DNA of 64,000 nucleotides from Kosakonia oryzendophytica (GCF_900094925.1 NZ_FMAY01000004.1:248001-312000), one strand, 5' to 3'. Numbered from the stretch's first letter, positions 27,811 to 38,108 are shown. Made by a program: numbers and translations. The notes: generated from the sequence alone by a model not told the origin.

Positions 27811-27827
27811 TGGCATGCCGTTTGCTT
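27811..27827 (+). promoter_or_regulatory. Sigma-54 promoter for gltIJKL
   Basis: TGGCATGCCGTTTGCTT fits the -24/-12 consensus TGGCAYR-N4-TTGCWW at every position and points towards gltI. The start would be near 27838, giving a leader of about 270 nt. Sigma-54 control of gltI has been reported for enteric bacteria as far as I recall. Confidence 0.8.
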
Positions 27828-27858
27828 ATAGATATCAGGCAACTATGAAAACTGCTTA

Positions 27859-27875
27859 TGCGCCAGAGGGTCGCA
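27859..27875. promoter_or_regulatory. Weak NtrC-like site
   Basis: TGCGCCAGAGGGTCGCA keeps the outer TGC/GCA and part of the inner half-sites of the NtrC consensus. Its centre is 35 bp from the strong site, about three turns, so it could be a partner site. The call is weak alone. Confidence 0.3.
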
Positions 27876-27893
27876 CTGGCAGCGAACATTGGA

Positions 27894-27910
27894 TGCACCG
27901 GACTGGTGCA
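27894..27910. promoter_or_regulatory. Strong NtrC (NRI) binding site
   Basis: TGCACCGGACTGGTGCA matches the NtrC consensus TGCACY-N4-TGGTGCA at all defined positions. It lies about 64 bp downstream of the predicted sigma-54 start rather than upstream. Confidence 0.7.
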
Positions 27911-27933
27911 ATGAAAGATTTTTGCCTCTTATC

Positions 27934-27946
27934 GGTGCGGCGCACC
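27934..27946. repeat. 13-bp palindrome in the gltI leader
   Basis: GGTGCGGCGCACC is a perfect inverted repeat around one base. It has the NtrC half-site words in reversed order, so it is not itself a standard NtrC site. Function unknown. Confidence 0.35.
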
Positions 27947-28044
27947 TCGCAAAAATAAACAATATCACAGCAAAATCTTTACATTAAGCCAGACTGAATG
28001 TAACAAACACACACGACACTGCACGACTATGTCGCAGAAGATAA

Positions 28045-28067
28045 AAACAACACAACGTACACACAAC
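28045..28067 (+). promoter_or_regulatory. CA-rich GcvB target in the gltI leader
   Basis: The stretch is almost only A and C (AAACAACACAAC and TACACACAACG), ending 44 bases before the gltI ATG. In Salmonella the G/U-rich R1 part of GcvB pairs with such an element upstream of gltI and represses translation. The gcvB gene is not in this window. Confidence 0.6.
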
Positions 28068-28110
28068 GGGTATCCCTGTGCTTTTGCACTGACGATAAAG
28101 GAGTCTGGAA

Positions 28111-29043
28111 ATGCAATTACGTAAACTGGCCACCGCGATGCTGGTGATGGGACTGTCAGCCGGTCTGGTCCACGCTGAAGATGCTAAACCGGCGGAGGCA
28201 GCAGCCCCGGCGGAACAACAGCAAGCGACGCTGGACAAAATTGCCAAAAACGGCGTTATCGTCGTCGGTCACCGTGAATCTTCCGTACCGTTCTCCTATT
28301 ACGACAACGAACAAAAGGTGGTGGGTTACTCTCAGGACTACTCCAACGCTATCGTTGAAGCGGTGAAGAAGAAACTCAACAAGCCAGACCTGGCAGTGAA
28401 ACTGATCCCCATTACGTCTCAGAACCGTATTCCGCTGCTGCAAAACGGCACGTTCGATTTTGAATGCGGCTCCACTACCAACAACGTTGAGCGCCAGAAA
28501 CAAGCCGCGTTCTCCGACACAATCTTCGTCGTCGGCACCCGTCTGCTGACCAAAAAAGGCGGCCCGATCAAAGATTTCGCCGACCTGAAAGGGAAAGCTG
28601 TGGTGGTGACATCCGGCACCACCTCCGAAATTCTGCTGAACAAGCTGAATGACGAGAAAAAAATGGATATGCGCATTATCAGCGCCAAAGACCACGGCGA
28701 CTCGTTCCGTACGCTGGAAAGCGGTCGTGCTGTCGCCTTTATGATGGATGACGCCCTGCTGGCCGGTGAGCGCGCCAAAGCGAAGAAACCGGACAACTGG
28801 GAGATCGTTGGCACGCCGCAATCAAAAGAAGCCTACGGCTGTATGCTGCGTAAAAACGATCCTGAGTTCAAAAAGCTGATGGATGACACCATCGCTCAGC
28901 TACAGACCTCAGGTGCAGCGGAAAAATCCTTTGATAAATGGTTTAAAAACCCCATTCCGCCGAAAAACATGAACCTCAGCTTCGATCTCTCTGACGATAT
29001 GAAAGCGCTGTTCAAAGAACCGAATGACAAAGCTCTGAACTAA
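28111..29043 (+). CDS. gltI: Glutamate/aspartate ABC transporter, periplasmic binding protein
   Basis: GltI (310 aa) captures glutamate and aspartate in the periplasm for the GltJKL permease. A Sec signal peptide (MQLRKLATAMLVMGLSAGLVHA) is followed by an Ala/Glu-rich mature N-terminus slightly longer than in E. coli. The SBP family 3 fold follows, with VVGHRESSVPFSYYD near residue 50, the conserved FDFECGSTTNN stretch, and DMRIISAKDHGDSFRTLE. A SroC-containing gap with a terminator separates it from gltJ. Confidence 0.96.
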   Translation: MQLRKLATAMLVMGLSAGLVHAEDAKPAEAAAPAEQQQATLDKIAKNGVIVVGHRESSVPFSYYDNEQKVVGYSQDYSNAIVEAVKKKLNKPDLAVKLIPITSQNRIPLLQNGTFDFECGSTTNNVERQKQAAFSDTIFVVGTRLLTKKGGPIKDFADLKGKAVVVTSGTTSEILLNKLNDEKKMDMRIISAKDHGDSFRTLESGRAVAFMMDDALLAGERAKAKKPDNWEIVGTPQSKEAYGCMLRKNDPEFKKLMDDTIAQLQTSGAAEKSFDKWFKNPIPPKNMNLSFDLSDDMKALFKEPNDKALN

Positions 29044-29188
29044 TTAAAACCATTAGGGGCGGGGTTTCCTGCCCTCTCGATTGTCGAAGTAGCACGGACA
29101 GACTATACGCTGAAGGGTCGTTCCCCTTTCAGCACGAAAATTCGCTCTTCACACAATCTTCGAGGGTAGCGCTGCTACCCTTTTTTTT
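29030..29188 (+). ncRNA. sroC: SroC small RNA (3'-derived, gltI-gltJ intergenic)
   Basis: SroC is made by RNase E processing of gltI mRNA, ends at the terminator before gltJ and acts as a sponge of GcvB. The position, length (about 159 nt) and terminal hairpin GGGTAGC-GCT-GCTACCC with eight T match. The 5' end is approximate. Together with the GcvB target in the gltI leader it makes a feedback loop inside one operon. Confidence 0.7.
29162..29188 (+). terminator. Terminator at the SroC 3' end, before gltJ
   Basis: A perfect seven-base-pair stem GGGTAGC / GCTACCC with a GCT loop and eight T. It lies between gltI and gltJ, so it should reduce permease expression relative to the binding protein. 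Confidence 0.92.
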
Positions 29189-29201
29189 CCGGAGTAGATT
29201 T

Positions 29202-29942
29202 ATGTCCATAGACTGGAACTGGGGAATATTCCTGCAACAAGCCCCGTTCGGCAACACCACCTATCTTGGCTGGCTATGGAGCGGTTTTCAGGTCACCATC
29301 GCGCTTTCCGTGACGGCCTGGATCATCGCTTTTCTGGTTGGCTCTCTGTTTGGCATCCTGCGAACCGTACCGAACCGTTTCCTGTCCGGCATTGGCACCT
29401 GCTATGTCGAACTGTTCCGTAACGTACCGCTGATCGTGCAGTTCTTTACCTGGTATCTGGTAGTACCGGAACTGCTGCCGGAAGACATCGGCATGTGGTT
29501 TAAGTCGGAACTGGATCCCAACATTCAGTTCTTCGTCTCCTCAATGGTCTGCCTGGGGCTGTTTACCGCCGCCCGCGTTTGCGAGCAGGTACGCGCCGCC
29601 ATCCAGTCACTGCCACGTGGGCAGAAGAACGCCGGTCTGGCAATGGGACTAACGCTGCCGCAGACTTACCGTTACGTTCTGTTACCCAATGCGTATCGCG
29701 TGATCGTGCCGCCAATGACCTCCGAGATGATGAACCTGGTCAAAAACTCCGCTATCGCCTCCACTATCGGTCTGGTGGATATGGCGGCGCAAGCGGGGAA
29801 ACTGCTGGATTACTCTGCACACGCGTGGGAATCTTTTACCGCAATTACCATAGCGTACGTGTTGATTAACGCCTTCATTATGGTGGTGATGAACCTGGTG
29901 GAACGCAAAATTCGCCTGCCGGGCAATATGGGAGGCAAATAA
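29202..29942 (+). CDS. gltJ: Glutamate/aspartate ABC transporter permease GltJ
   Basis: A 246-aa inner-membrane permease of the HisMQ type with about five membrane helices. The cytoplasmic EAA-like loop reads [33 protein letters not shown] (middle third), which docks on the GltL ATPase. It forms a heterodimer with GltK. It is separated from gltK by two bases. Confidence 0.96.
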   Translation: MSIDWNWGIFLQQAPFGNTTYLGWLWSGFQVTIALSVTAWIIAFLVGSLFGILRTVPNRFLSGIGTCYVELFRNVPLIVQFFTWYLVVPELLPEDIGMWFKSELDPNIQFFVSSMVCLGLFTAARVCEQVRAAIQSLPRGQKNAGLAMGLTLPQTYRYVLLPNAYRVIVPPMTSEMMNLVKNSAIASTIGLVDMAAQAGKLLDYSAHAWESFTAITIAYVLINAFIMVVMNLVERKIRLPGNMGGK

Positions 29943-29944
29943 TC

Positions 29945-30619
29945 ATGTACGAATTTGACTGGAGTTCTATCGCCCCTTCTTTCCCGTACTTGCTGGCTGG
30001 TCTTATCGTCACGCTGAAAATCACCGTTATTGCGATCGTGGTCGGTATCGTCTGGGGAACGCTGCTGGCGGTGATGCGTTTATCGACCTTTGGGCCGTTG
30101 CGCTGGTTTGCGAAAGGCTACGTTAACGTCTTCCGCTCCATTCCGCTGGTGATGGTGCTGTTGTGGTTCTACCTGATTGTGCCCGGTTTTCTGCAAAACG
30201 TGCTTGGGCTGTCGCCGAAAACCGATATCCGGCTGATCTCCGCGATGGTGGCATTCTCCATGTTCGAGGCGGCTTACTATTCAGAGATTATCCGCGCAGG
30301 GATCCAGAGCATTTCCCGCGGGCAATCCAGTGCCGCACTGGCGCTGGGGATGACCCACTGGCAGTCGATGAAATTGATTATCCTGCCGCAGGCGTTTCGC
30401 GCCATGGTCCCGTTGCTGCTCACGCAGGGGATCGTCTTATTCCAGGACACCTCTCTGGTCTATGTCCTGAGCCTCGCGGACTTTTTCCGTACGGCATCTA
30501 CCATTGGCGAGCGTGACGGCACGCAGGTTGAAATGATCCTGTTTGCCGGCGCTGTCTATTTTATTATCAGTCTCAGTGCTTCGCTGTTGGTCAGCTGGCT
30601 GAAGAAAAGGACCGTTTAA
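29945..30619 (+). CDS. gltK: Glutamate/aspartate ABC transporter permease GltK
   Basis: A 224-aa HisMQ-type permease with about five helices and the EAA loop [20 protein letters not shown]. Its stop TAA overlaps the gltL ATG by one base, so translation is coupled. Confidence 0.96.
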   Translation: MYEFDWSSIAPSFPYLLAGLIVTLKITVIAIVVGIVWGTLLAVMRLSTFGPLRWFAKGYVNVFRSIPLVMVLLWFYLIVPGFLQNVLGLSPKTDIRLISAMVAFSMFEAAYYSEIIRAGIQSISRGQSSAALALGMTHWQSMKLIILPQAFRAMVPLLLTQGIVLFQDTSLVYVLSLADFFRTASTIGERDGTQVEMILFAGAVYFIISLSASLLVSWLKKRTV

Positions 30620-31344
30620 TGATTTCCCTGAAAAATGTTTCGAAATGGTATGGCCACTTTCAGGTGCTGACTGAGTGCTCCACGGAAGTGAAAAAAGGTG
30701 AAGTGGTGGTCGTGTGCGGCCCGTCTGGTTCCGGAAAATCCACGCTGATTAAAACCGTGAACGGTCTGGAGCCAGTACAGAAAGGCGACATTATCGTTAA
30801 CGGTACCAAAGTTAATGATAAGAAAACCGATCTGGCGAAGCTGCGCTCGCACGTGGGCATGGTGTTCCAGCATTTTGAGCTGTTCCCCCATCTGTCGATT
30901 ATCGAAAACCTGACGCTGGCGCAAGTGAAAGTGCTGAAGCGTGATAAGGCCGCGGCGCGGGAAAAAGGGCTAAAGCTGCTGGATCGCGTTGGCTTGTCCG
31001 CTCATGCCAATAAATTTCCGGCGCAGCTTTCCGGCGGGCAGCAACAGCGCGTTGCGATTGCCCGCGCCCTGTGCATGGATCCGGTAGCGATGCTGTTTGA
31101 TGAACCGACGTCCGCGCTCGATCCGGAAATGATCAACGAGGTGCTGGACGTCATGGTGGAACTGGCGAACGAAGGCATGACGATGATGGTGGTCACCCAC
31201 GAAATGGGCTTTGCCCGCAAAGTGGCGAATCGCGTGATCTTTATGGATGAGGGCAAAATTGTCGAGGACTCTGAAAAAGAGGCTTTCTTCGCCAACCCGA
31301 AATCCGAACGTGCGAAAGATTTCCTCGCGAAAATCCTGCATTAA
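30619..31344 (+). CDS. gltL: Glutamate/aspartate ABC transporter ATP-binding protein GltL
   Basis: A 241-aa ABC ATPase that powers glutamate/aspartate uptake. Walker A is GPSGSGKST (about 34-42), the signature is [15 protein letters not shown] (about 136-150), Walker B is [13 protein letters not shown] and the switch His is in [10 protein letters not shown]. It is the last gene of gltIJKL, followed by a terminator. Confidence 0.97.
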   Translation: MISLKNVSKWYGHFQVLTECSTEVKKGEVVVVCGPSGSGKSTLIKTVNGLEPVQKGDIIVNGTKVNDKKTDLAKLRSHVGMVFQHFELFPHLSIIENLTLAQVKVLKRDKAAAREKGLKLLDRVGLSAHANKFPAQLSGGQQQRVAIARALCMDPVAMLFDEPTSALDPEMINEVLDVMVELANEGMTMMVVTHEMGFARKVANRVIFMDEGKIVEDSEKEAFFANPKSERAKDFLAKILH

Positions 31345-31354
31345 GCCGGTTTAT

Positions 31355-31383
31355 GCCAGCCCCGATACCGGGGCTGGCGTTTT
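31355..31383 (+). terminator. Rho-independent terminator after gltL
   Basis: A ten-base-pair stem GCCAGCCCCG / CGGGGCTGGC with an ATAC-type loop is followed by GTTTTG. It lies just before the convergent ybeL stop. Confidence 0.88.
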
Positions 31384-31387
31384 GTGG

Positions 31388-31870
31388 CTACGGCTCAAAA
31401 GGACGGCGCTGAAACTGGTCATGACCACATTTCGGGCAGAGCGGTAACACGTCCGGCGTATAAACAGCCAAATGGAAATGGCATTTCTCACACACCAGAT
31501 TTCCCAGCCCGACAACTTCACCGCTGTGATAGACGCCGTGATGATTGAGATCATGGAATACTTCGCGCCACTCCAGTTGCGTTTTATCGGTGATGTCTGC
31601 CAGCTCCTGCCAAAGACTCTCTTTGATCACCCGCATAAATACGCTGTCGGTCACTTCATCCTGGCTTTCGTTGTAGCTGCGGGCAAACTCTTCCAAATCG
31701 CGGCGAATGGCACGCATCAACTCGTCAACTTCCGTACGGGTTAATTCACCGGTCTGCGAGACGCGCTGACGCGCCTGTCCGACTAATGCATCAATATCGC
31801 GCTCCCCGTTGCGTAAGCGTTCGGTTAACGCTGCAACCAGTTCACGGTAAAAATGAGCAACCTTGTTCAT
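31388..31870 (-). CDS. ybeL: Zinc-ribbon protein YbeL (DUF1451)
   Basis: A 160-aa cytoplasmic protein. The N-terminal two thirds are predicted helical and charged (ERLRNGERDIDALVGQARQR). The C-terminus is a zinc ribbon: CEKCHFHLAVYTP followed by CPKCGHDQFQRRPFEP. Function is unknown. Its neighbour on both sides differs from K-12: gltL here directly adjoins ybeL, while K-12 has the rihA-hscC-ybe block in between. It is divergent from leuS. Confidence 0.9.
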   Translation of the reverse strand: MNKVAHFYRELVAALTERLRNGERDIDALVGQARQRVSQTGELTRTEVDELMRAIRRDLEEFARSYNESQDEVTDSVFMRVIKESLWQELADITDKTQLEWREVFHDLNHHGVYHSGEVVGLGNLVCEKCHFHLAVYTPDVLPLCPKCGHDQFQRRPFEP

Positions 31871-32105
31871 CGCTTCGCCTCCCGGTTAAGTAACTCTCTC
31901 TAATGGTAGACGTTATTTCTCCGCCGCAGTGCCGACTCGCCCACAGCACGGACAAAAAGCCCCCCGAAAAAAGGCGTGGCTATTTCGCTACCGGGTCGCG
32001 GAAAGGCTGTTTTGAGGCGGGCGTTTGGGCTATGCTATGCCGATCTGAAAAACCACGTAACAACGCTACATTCGTAGCGGTATCAAAAACAGGACTACTG
32101 GTGCC

Positions 32106-34688
32106 ATGCAAGAGCAATACCGCCCGGAAGAGATAGAATCCAACGTACAGCGCCACTGGGAAGAAAAGCGCACATTCGAAGTTACTGAAGACGAGAGCAA
32201 AGAAAAATACTATTGCCTGTCAATGCTCCCCTATCCTTCTGGCCGACTACACATGGGCCACGTTCGTAACTACACCATTGGCGATGTGATTTCCCGTTAC
32301 CAGCGCATGCTGGGTAAAAACGTTCTGCAGCCCATTGGCTGGGACGCATTTGGCCTGCCTGCAGAAGGTGCGGCGGTGAAAAATAACACCGCACCAGCGC
32401 CGTGGACCTACGACAACATCGCCTACATGAAAAACCAGCTCAAAATGCTGGGCTTTGGCTATGACTGGAGCCGCGAGCTGGCAACCTGTACCCCGGAATA
32501 CTACCGCTGGGAACAGAAGTTCTTTACCGAGCTGTATAAAAAAGGCCTCGTGTATAAGAAAACCTCTGCGGTGAACTGGTGCCCGAACGACCAGACCGTG
32601 CTGGCAAACGAACAGGTTATCGACGGCTGCTGCTGGCGCTGCGACACCAAAGTTGAGCGTAAAGAGATCCCGCAGTGGTTTATCAAAATCACCGCCTATG
32701 CCGACGAGCTGCTGAACGATCTGGACAATCTGGATCACTGGCCGGATACCGTGAAAACCATGCAGCGCAACTGGATTGGCCGTTCCGAAGGCGTGGAAAT
32801 CACCTTTGACGTTCAGGACAGCGATCAGAAACTGACGGTCTACACGACCCGTCCGGACACCTTTATGGGTGCCACTTACCTGGCGGTCGCCGCGGGGCAT
32901 CCGCTGGCGCAACAGGCTGCGGCGAACAAACCGGAACTGGCTGCGTTTATCGATGAATGCCGCAATACCAAAGTGGCAGAAGCCGATATGGCGACGATGG
33001 AGAAAAAAGGCGTCGACACCGGTCTGAAAGCAATTCATCCGCTGACTGGCGAAGCCATTCCCGTCTGGGCAGCAAACTTTGTGCTGATGGAGTACGGTAC
33101 TGGCGCGGTGATGGCCGTTCCGGGCCACGATCAGCGCGATTACGAGTTCGCCACCAAATACAACCTGACCATTAAGCCCGTTATTCTGAACGCCGATGGC
33201 AGTGAACCGGATCTTTCCGCACAGGCGCTGACCGAAAAAGGCGTGCTGTTTAACTCCGGTGAATTTAACGGTCTTGATTTCACGGCTGCTTTCAACGCCA
33301 TCGCCGATAAACTGGCGGCCAAAGGCGTTGGCGAGCGCAAAGTTAACTTCCGCCTGCGCGACTGGGGTGTGTCCCGTCAGCGTTACTGGGGCGCGCCGAT
33401 TCCAATGGTCACCCTGGAAGATGGCACTGTGATGCCAACGCCGGAAGACCAGTTGCCGGTGATCCTGCCGGAAGATGTGGTGATGGACGGGATTACCAGC
33501 CCGATCAAAGCAGACCCGGAGTGGGCGAAAACCACCGTTAACGGTCAGCCAGCGCTGCGCGAAACCGACACCTTCGACACCTTTATGGAGTCCTCCTGGT
33601 ACTACGCGCGTTATACCTGCCCACAGCACAGCGAAGGCATGCTGGACCCGAAAGCAGCCAACTACTGGTTGCCGGTAGACATTTACATTGGCGGTATTGA
33701 ACACGCGATCATGCACCTGCTCTACTTCCGCTTCTTCCACAAACTGATGCGCGATGCAGGCATGGTCAACTCCGACGAGCCGGCTAAGCAGCTGCTGTGT
33801 CAGGGGATGGTACTGGCGGACGCCTTCTATTACGTGGGCGAAAACGGCGAACGTAACTGGGTGTCGCCGAAGGACGCGATCGTTGAACGCGACGAGAAAG
33901 GCCGCATCGTTAGTGCCAAAGATCCGGCAGGTCATGAACTGGTGTATACCGGCATGAGCAAAATGTCCAAGTCGAAAAACAACGGTATCGACCCGCAGGA
34001 AATGGTAGAGCGTTACGGCGCAGACACCGTACGTCTGTTTATGATGTTTGCCTCCCCGGCGGACATGACGCTGGAATGGCAGGAATCCGGCGTAGAAGGC
34101 GCAAACCGCTTCCTGAAACGCGTCTGGAAACTGGTTTACGAGCACACCGCACAGGGTGCCGTCTCCGCGCTGGATGTGGCTGCACTGAATGACGAACAGC
34201 AAGCGCTGCGTCGCGACGTGCATAAAACCATCGCCAAAGTGTCCGATGATATCGGTCGCCGTCAGACTTTCAACACCGCGATTGCAGCGATTATGGAGCT
34301 GATGAACAAACTGGCGAAAGCACCGCAAGAGAGCGCACAAGACCGTGCACTGATGCAGGAAGCGTTGCTGGCAGTGGTGCGCATGCTGAACCCGTTCACA
34401 CCGCATGTAAGCTTCACCCTGTGGCAAGAACTGGGCGGCGAAGGCGATATCGACAACGCGCCATGGCCGGTTGCGGATGAGCAGGCTATGGTGGAGAACA
34501 CCACGCTGGTCGTCGTTCAGGTGAACGGTAAAGTGCGCGGTAAAATTACCGTTGCCGTCGATGCAACCGAAGAACAAGTGCGTGAACGCGCAGGCCAGGA
34601 GCATCTGGTAGCGAAATATCTTGATGGCGTTACGATACGTAAAGTGATTTACGTACCGGGTAAACTGCTCAATCTGGTCGTTGGCTAA
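32106..34688 (+). CDS. leuS: Leucyl-tRNA synthetase
   Basis: LeuRS (860 aa, same as E. coli) charges tRNA-Leu. The HIGH motif is [13 protein letters not shown] (about 43-55), the CP1 editing domain (about 225-415) contains [13 protein letters not shown], and the KMSKS motif is [12 protein letters not shown] (about 618-629). The C-terminal tRNA-binding domain ends the protein. It is first in leuS-lptE-holA-nadD; lptE begins 14 bp after its stop. Confidence 0.98.
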   Translation: MQEQYRPEEIESNVQRHWEEKRTFEVTEDESKEKYYCLSMLPYPSGRLHMGHVRNYTIGDVISRYQRMLGKNVLQPIGWDAFGLPAEGAAVKNNTAPAPWTYDNIAYMKNQLKMLGFGYDWSRELATCTPEYYRWEQKFFTELYKKGLVYKKTSAVNWCPNDQTVLANEQVIDGCCWRCDTKVERKEIPQWFIKITAYADELLNDLDNLDHWPDTVKTMQRNWIGRSEGVEITFDVQDSDQKLTVYTTRPDTFMGATYLAVAAGHPLAQQAAANKPELAAFIDECRNTKVAEADMATMEKKGVDTGLKAIHPLTGEAIPVWAANFVLMEYGTGAVMAVPGHDQRDYEFATKYNLTIKPVILNADGSEPDLSAQALTEKGVLFNSGEFNGLDFTAAFNAIADKLAAKGVGERKVNFRLRDWGVSRQRYWGAPIPMVTLEDGTVMPTPEDQLPVILPEDVVMDGITSPIKADPEWAKTTVNGQPALRETDTFDTFMESSWYYARYTCPQHSEGMLDPKAANYWLPVDIYIGGIEHAIMHLLYFRFFHKLMRDAGMVNSDEPAKQLLCQGMVLADAFYYVGENGERNWVSPKDAIVERDEKGRIVSAKDPAGHELVYTGMSKMSKSKNNGIDPQEMVERYGADTVRLFMMFASPADMTLEWQESGVEGANRFLKRVWKLVYEHTAQGAVSALDVAALNDEQQALRRDVHKTIAKVSDDIGRRQTFNTAIAAIMELMNKLAKAPQESAQDRALMQEALLAVVRMLNPFTPHVSFTLWQELGGEGDIDNAPWPVADEQAMVENTTLVVVQVNGKVRGKITVAVDATEEQVRERAGQEHLVAKYLDGVTIRKVIYVPGKLLNLVVG

Positions 34689-34702
34689 GCGCGGGAGGAA
34701 GC

Positions 34703-35266
34703 GTGCGATATCTGGCTACATTGTTGTTATCACTGGCGGTGTTGATCACCGCGGGTTGCGGCTGGCATCTGCGTAGCTCTACGCAAGTGCCTGCTGAGAT
34801 GAAAACGATGATCTTCGATTCCGGAGATCCGAACGGCCCTCTGAGCCGCGCCATTCGCAGCCAGCTGCGTTTGAATGGCATTGAACTGCTGGAAAAAGAG
34901 TCGCTGCGTCAGGATGTGCCTTCGTTGCGCCTTGGTGGCGTGACGTTTACCCGTGACACGGCATCCATTTTCCAGGATGGTCGCACAGCGGAATACCAAA
35001 TGGTGCTGACAGTCAACGCCAGCGTGCTGATCCCGGGTCATGACATTTACCCCATTAGCACGAAGGTGTACCGTTCGTTCTTTGATAACCCGCAAACCGC
35101 ACTGGCGAAAGATGCTGAGCAGGACATAATCATTCGCGAAATGTACGACAAAGCGGCGGAACAGTTGATTCGTAAGCTGCCAAGCGTTCATACCGCAGAT
35201 GCGTCACAATCGCATGCTGATAATGTATCTTCCTCCTCCTCCGTTTCGGCTAAACCGGGTAGCTGA
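34703..35266 (+). CDS. lptE: LPS-assembly lipoprotein LptE
   Basis: LptE (187 aa) plugs the LptD barrel and is needed for LPS insertion into the outer membrane. The signal [19 protein letters not shown] gives the lipobox ITAGC (Cys 19), and a [11 protein letters not shown] segment follows. The start is GTG with GGAGGAA upstream, as in E. coli. The C-terminal tail is Ser-rich and differs from E. coli, as is common in this variable part. The stop overlaps the holA ATG by one base. Confidence 0.96.
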   Translation: MRYLATLLLSLAVLITAGCGWHLRSSTQVPAEMKTMIFDSGDPNGPLSRAIRSQLRLNGIELLEKESLRQDVPSLRLGGVTFTRDTASIFQDGRTAEYQMVLTVNASVLIPGHDIYPISTKVYRSFFDNPQTALAKDAEQDIIIREMYDKAAEQLIRKLPSVHTADASQSHADNVSSSSSVSAKPGS

Positions 35267-36297
35267 TGCTCAGGTTGTATCCGGAACAACTCCGCGCGCA
35301 GCTCAATGAAGGGCTGCGCGCGGCGTATCTGCTCCTCGGTAACGATCCGTTATTGCTGCAAGAGAGCCAGGACGCCGTGCGCCAGATTGCAGTGGCGCAG
35401 GGCTTCACCGAACATCACACGTTCCCCCTGGATGCCAGCACTGACTGGGATGCGATCTTTTCCATCTGTCAGGCGCTCAGCCTGTTTGCCAGCCGCCAGA
35501 CCCTGCTGTTGCAGTTGCCGGAGAACGGCCCCAATGCAGCCATGAATGAACAACTGGCTAAACTGGTGGCATTACTGCATGACGATCTGCTGCTGATTGT
35601 TCGCGGCAACAAGCTGACAAAAGCGCAGGAAAACGCCGCGTGGTTAACCCAACTGAATAACCATGCCGTGCAGATCAGTTGCCAGACACCAGAACAAGCG
35701 AATCTTCCCCGCTGGGTTGCCGCCAGGGCAAAGCAGAACAAACTGGAACTGGACGACGCCGCCAATCAGCTACTCTGCTATTGCTATGAAGGCAATTTGC
35801 TGGCGCTGGCGCAGGCGTTGGAGCGGCTGGCTCTGCTGTGGCCGGATGGCAAACTCACCCTACCGCGCGTAGAACAGGCGGTAAATGATGCGGCGCATTT
35901 TACGCCATTTCATTGGGTGGATGCGCTGCTGGCAGGTAAAAGCAAACGCGCTTTGCATATTCTTAGCCAGTTGCGGCTTGAAGCCTGCGAACCGGTGATC
36001 CTGCTGCGCACCGTGCAACGAGAACTGCTGTTGCTGGTGACGTTAAAACGGCAGTCCGCGCATACGCCACTACGTGCGCTGTTTGATAAACATCGTGTAT
36101 GGCAAAACCGTCGCGGTGTGACCGGCGAGGCACTGAATCGCCTGAGCGCCGATCAGTTGCGTCAGGCCGTTCATCTGCTGAGCCGCATTGAGCTGGTGGT
36201 GAAACAGGACTTTGGTCAATCGGTGTGGGCCGAGCTGGAAAGCCTTTCTCTGCTACTCTGTCATAAGGCACTGGCAGACGTTTTTATTGATGGTTGA
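35266..36297 (+). CDS. holA: DNA polymerase III delta subunit
   Basis: HolA (343 aa, same as E. coli) is the clamp-opening subunit of the replicative clamp loader. The N-terminal AAA-like domain includes [14 protein letters not shown], and the family lacks a working Walker A. The conserved [13 protein letters not shown] stretch near residue 70 belongs to the beta-clamp-interacting region. It is translationally coupled to lptE; nadD begins one base after its stop. Confidence 0.96.
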   Translation: MLRLYPEQLRAQLNEGLRAAYLLLGNDPLLLQESQDAVRQIAVAQGFTEHHTFPLDASTDWDAIFSICQALSLFASRQTLLLQLPENGPNAAMNEQLAKLVALLHDDLLLIVRGNKLTKAQENAAWLTQLNNHAVQISCQTPEQANLPRWVAARAKQNKLELDDAANQLLCYCYEGNLLALAQALERLALLWPDGKLTLPRVEQAVNDAAHFTPFHWVDALLAGKSKRALHILSQLRLEACEPVILLRTVQRELLLLVTLKRQSAHTPLRALFDKHRVWQNRRGVTGEALNRLSADQLRQAVHLLSRIELVVKQDFGQSVWAELESLSLLLCHKALADVFIDG

Positions 36298-36298
36298 T

Positions 36299-36940
36299 AT
36301 GAATCAGTTGCAGGCCATGTTTGGCGGTACGTTTGATCCTGTTCATTACGGGCACCTGAAACCCGTTGAAGCGCTGGCAAATCAGATCGGCCTTTCACGG
36401 GTCATTATCATGCCTAACAATGTGCCCCCACACCGCCCACAACCGGAAGCCACCAGTCAGCAGCGTAAAACCATGGTTGAACTGGCGATTGCCGACAAGC
36501 CCCTGTTTACCCTTGATGAGCGGGAACTTCGCCGCGACGCGCCGTCTTATACCGCTCAAACATTGCTGGAGTGGCGCGAAGAGCAAGGTCCGCAGCGCTC
36601 ACTGGCGTTTATCATCGGTCAGGACTCCCTGCTCACTTTCCCTGGCTGGCACCATGCCGACACCATTCTCAATCATTGCCATCTGATTGTCTGCCGTCGT
36701 CCTGGCTACCCGCTAACCATGGAGCAGGAAGCGCATCAGCAATGGCTCGAGTCCCACCTCACCACCGATGCGGAAATGCTTCATACCTTACCCGCCGGGA
36801 AAATTTACCTCGCGGAAACGCCGTGGTTCAATATTTCCGCAACGCTTATCCGCGAGCGGCTGGAAAAAGGCGAGCGGTGTGACGATCTGCTGCCCGCGCC
36901 TGTACTGGCCTATATCAAAGAACAGGGCCTGTACCGCTAA
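36299..36940 (+). CDS. nadD: Nicotinate-mononucleotide adenylyltransferase
   Basis: NadD (213 aa, same as E. coli) makes deamido-NAD from nicotinate mononucleotide and ATP. The nucleotidyltransferase motif is [15 protein letters not shown] (about 8-22) and the second motif is [10 protein letters not shown] near the C-terminus. An ATG nine bases upstream (36290) is possible, but 36299 fits the family. Its last 26 bp overlap the end of cobD on the other strand. Confidence 0.96.
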   Translation: MNQLQAMFGGTFDPVHYGHLKPVEALANQIGLSRVIIMPNNVPPHRPQPEATSQQRKTMVELAIADKPLFTLDERELRRDAPSYTAQTLLEWREEQGPQRSLAFIIGQDSLLTFPGWHHADTILNHCHLIVCRRPGYPLTMEQEAHQQWLESHLTTDAEMLHTLPAGKIYLAETPWFNISATLIRERLEKGERCDDLLPAPVLAYIKEQGLYR

Positions 36941-38009
36941 GCACCGCGTCCATCGCCGCGATAAGACGGTCATTTTCCTCTATACTGCGCACCGCCACAC
37001 GATAATAACGGTCGTCCAGACCAGGATAATTGGCACAACTGCGGATCAGGATGTGCCTCTCCAGCAGCGCGCGCTGCAACGCACTACCCGGCGCATCACA
37101 GCGCAGAAAAAGATAGTTTGCCACACCGGGCCAGACGGTCAGCGCGGGTAACGCAGCCAGTGCAGCCCTTAAACGCGGTCGCGCCTGTTCCAGCCACCGC
37201 CAGCTGGCCTGCTGATAGGCCGTATCCTGTAAAATCACCTCTCCCGCCAGCGCTGCGAAGGCATTGATTGACCACGGCATCTGCATCGCGCGCATCTGGT
37301 TAACCTTTTGCACATCGCTGCCCACGACATAGCCAAGACGCAGGCCAGGAATGGCATAAAACTTGGTTAGCGAACGCAACACCCATAGATGTGGGTTATC
37401 CGCAAGGTGCGGAATAAACCCCGAACGATCGCGAATAAAATCCATAAAGGCTTCATCGAGAATCAGTGCGATACCGAGCGTTTTACAGCGTGCAGCAATG
37501 GCATGCAGCAGGCTATCGTCCGGCAGTAACCCGGTAGGATTATTGGGCGTGCAAAGAAACAGACAGTCGAGATCAGGCGTCAATGCGTCCAACACCCGCC
37601 CGGTCAGTTGCCAGCCCTCTTCTTCCTGCAGGTGAAATTCAGCAACATCGCACCCTACCTGCGTTAGCGCACGGCGGTATTCGGCAAAACCGGGCACCAC
37701 GACCAGCGCTTTGCGCGGAGCCAGTGCCTTGACCAGCATAAAAATAGCGTCGGTTTCGCCATTGCCTGCCAGGATCCACGACGTCGGTATCTGGTGGTGC
37801 GCAGCCAGTGCCTGGTGCAGGCGTTGATACTCAACGTCCGGGTAACGCTCAGCCAACGCCAGATTGTTTTGCAAGGCGTGTTTGAGCGATGCCGGCATAC
37901 CGGCCGGGTTAATATTGGCGCTGAAATCGAGAAGTTGCTCCGGGGCAATGCCCAGGAGTGCAGCAGCCTCACGGGTATTGCCGCCATGCGCGCTATGAAA
38001 CAAAGCCAT
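36915..38009 (-). CDS. cobD: L-threonine-O-3-phosphate decarboxylase CobD
   Basis: CobD (364 aa, the same as Salmonella CobD) is a PLP enzyme that makes (R)-1-aminopropan-2-ol phosphate, the linker of the cobalamin nucleotide loop. Visible are the N-terminal [11 protein letters not shown] motif, CTPNNPTG (about 153-160), the PLP lysine in [15 protein letters not shown] and [18 protein letters not shown] at the end. K-12 lacks this gene. It is divergent from cobC (cobalamin synthesis phosphatase), which supports the role. Its 3' end overlaps nadD by 26 bp. Confidence 0.95.
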   Translation of the reverse strand: MALFHSAHGGNTREAAALLGIAPEQLLDFSANINPAGMPASLKHALQNNLALAERYPDVEYQRLHQALAAHHQIPTSWILAGNGETDAIFMLVKALAPRKALVVVPGFAEYRRALTQVGCDVAEFHLQEEEGWQLTGRVLDALTPDLDCLFLCTPNNPTGLLPDDSLLHAIAARCKTLGIALILDEAFMDFIRDRSGFIPHLADNPHLWVLRSLTKFYAIPGLRLGYVVGSDVQKVNQMRAMQMPWSINAFAALAGEVILQDTAYQQASWRWLEQARPRLRAALAALPALTVWPGVANYLFLRCDAPGSALQRALLERHILIRSCANYPGLDDRYYRVAVRSIEENDRLIAAMDAVLSGTGPVL

Positions 38010-38108
38010 CTTCCGCTCCGGTCAAAAACGACAATCTTAAACGAAAAAGACGAGTGGATTGAGGATGCAGTGTTAAACTTTGCGCAGAAATCGAGACGGG
38101 AGACCATT

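Larger units (their letters stand above)
27704..28110 (+). other. lnt-gltI intergenic region
   Basis: These 407 bases hold no gene. There is a hairpin GCCCGGC / GCCGGGC near 27715-27739 without a T-tract after lnt. Then come a sigma-54 promoter, a weak and a strong NtrC-type site, a 13-bp palindrome and a CA-rich GcvB target in the gltI leader. Confidence 0.7.

Noticed and set aside
32247-34604. A 785-codon open frame antisense to leuS
   Set aside because: leuS is a clear full-length synthetase. The antisense frame has no recognisable domain, no ribosome binding site and His/Arg/Gln-rich composition typical of frames opposite GC-biased genes.
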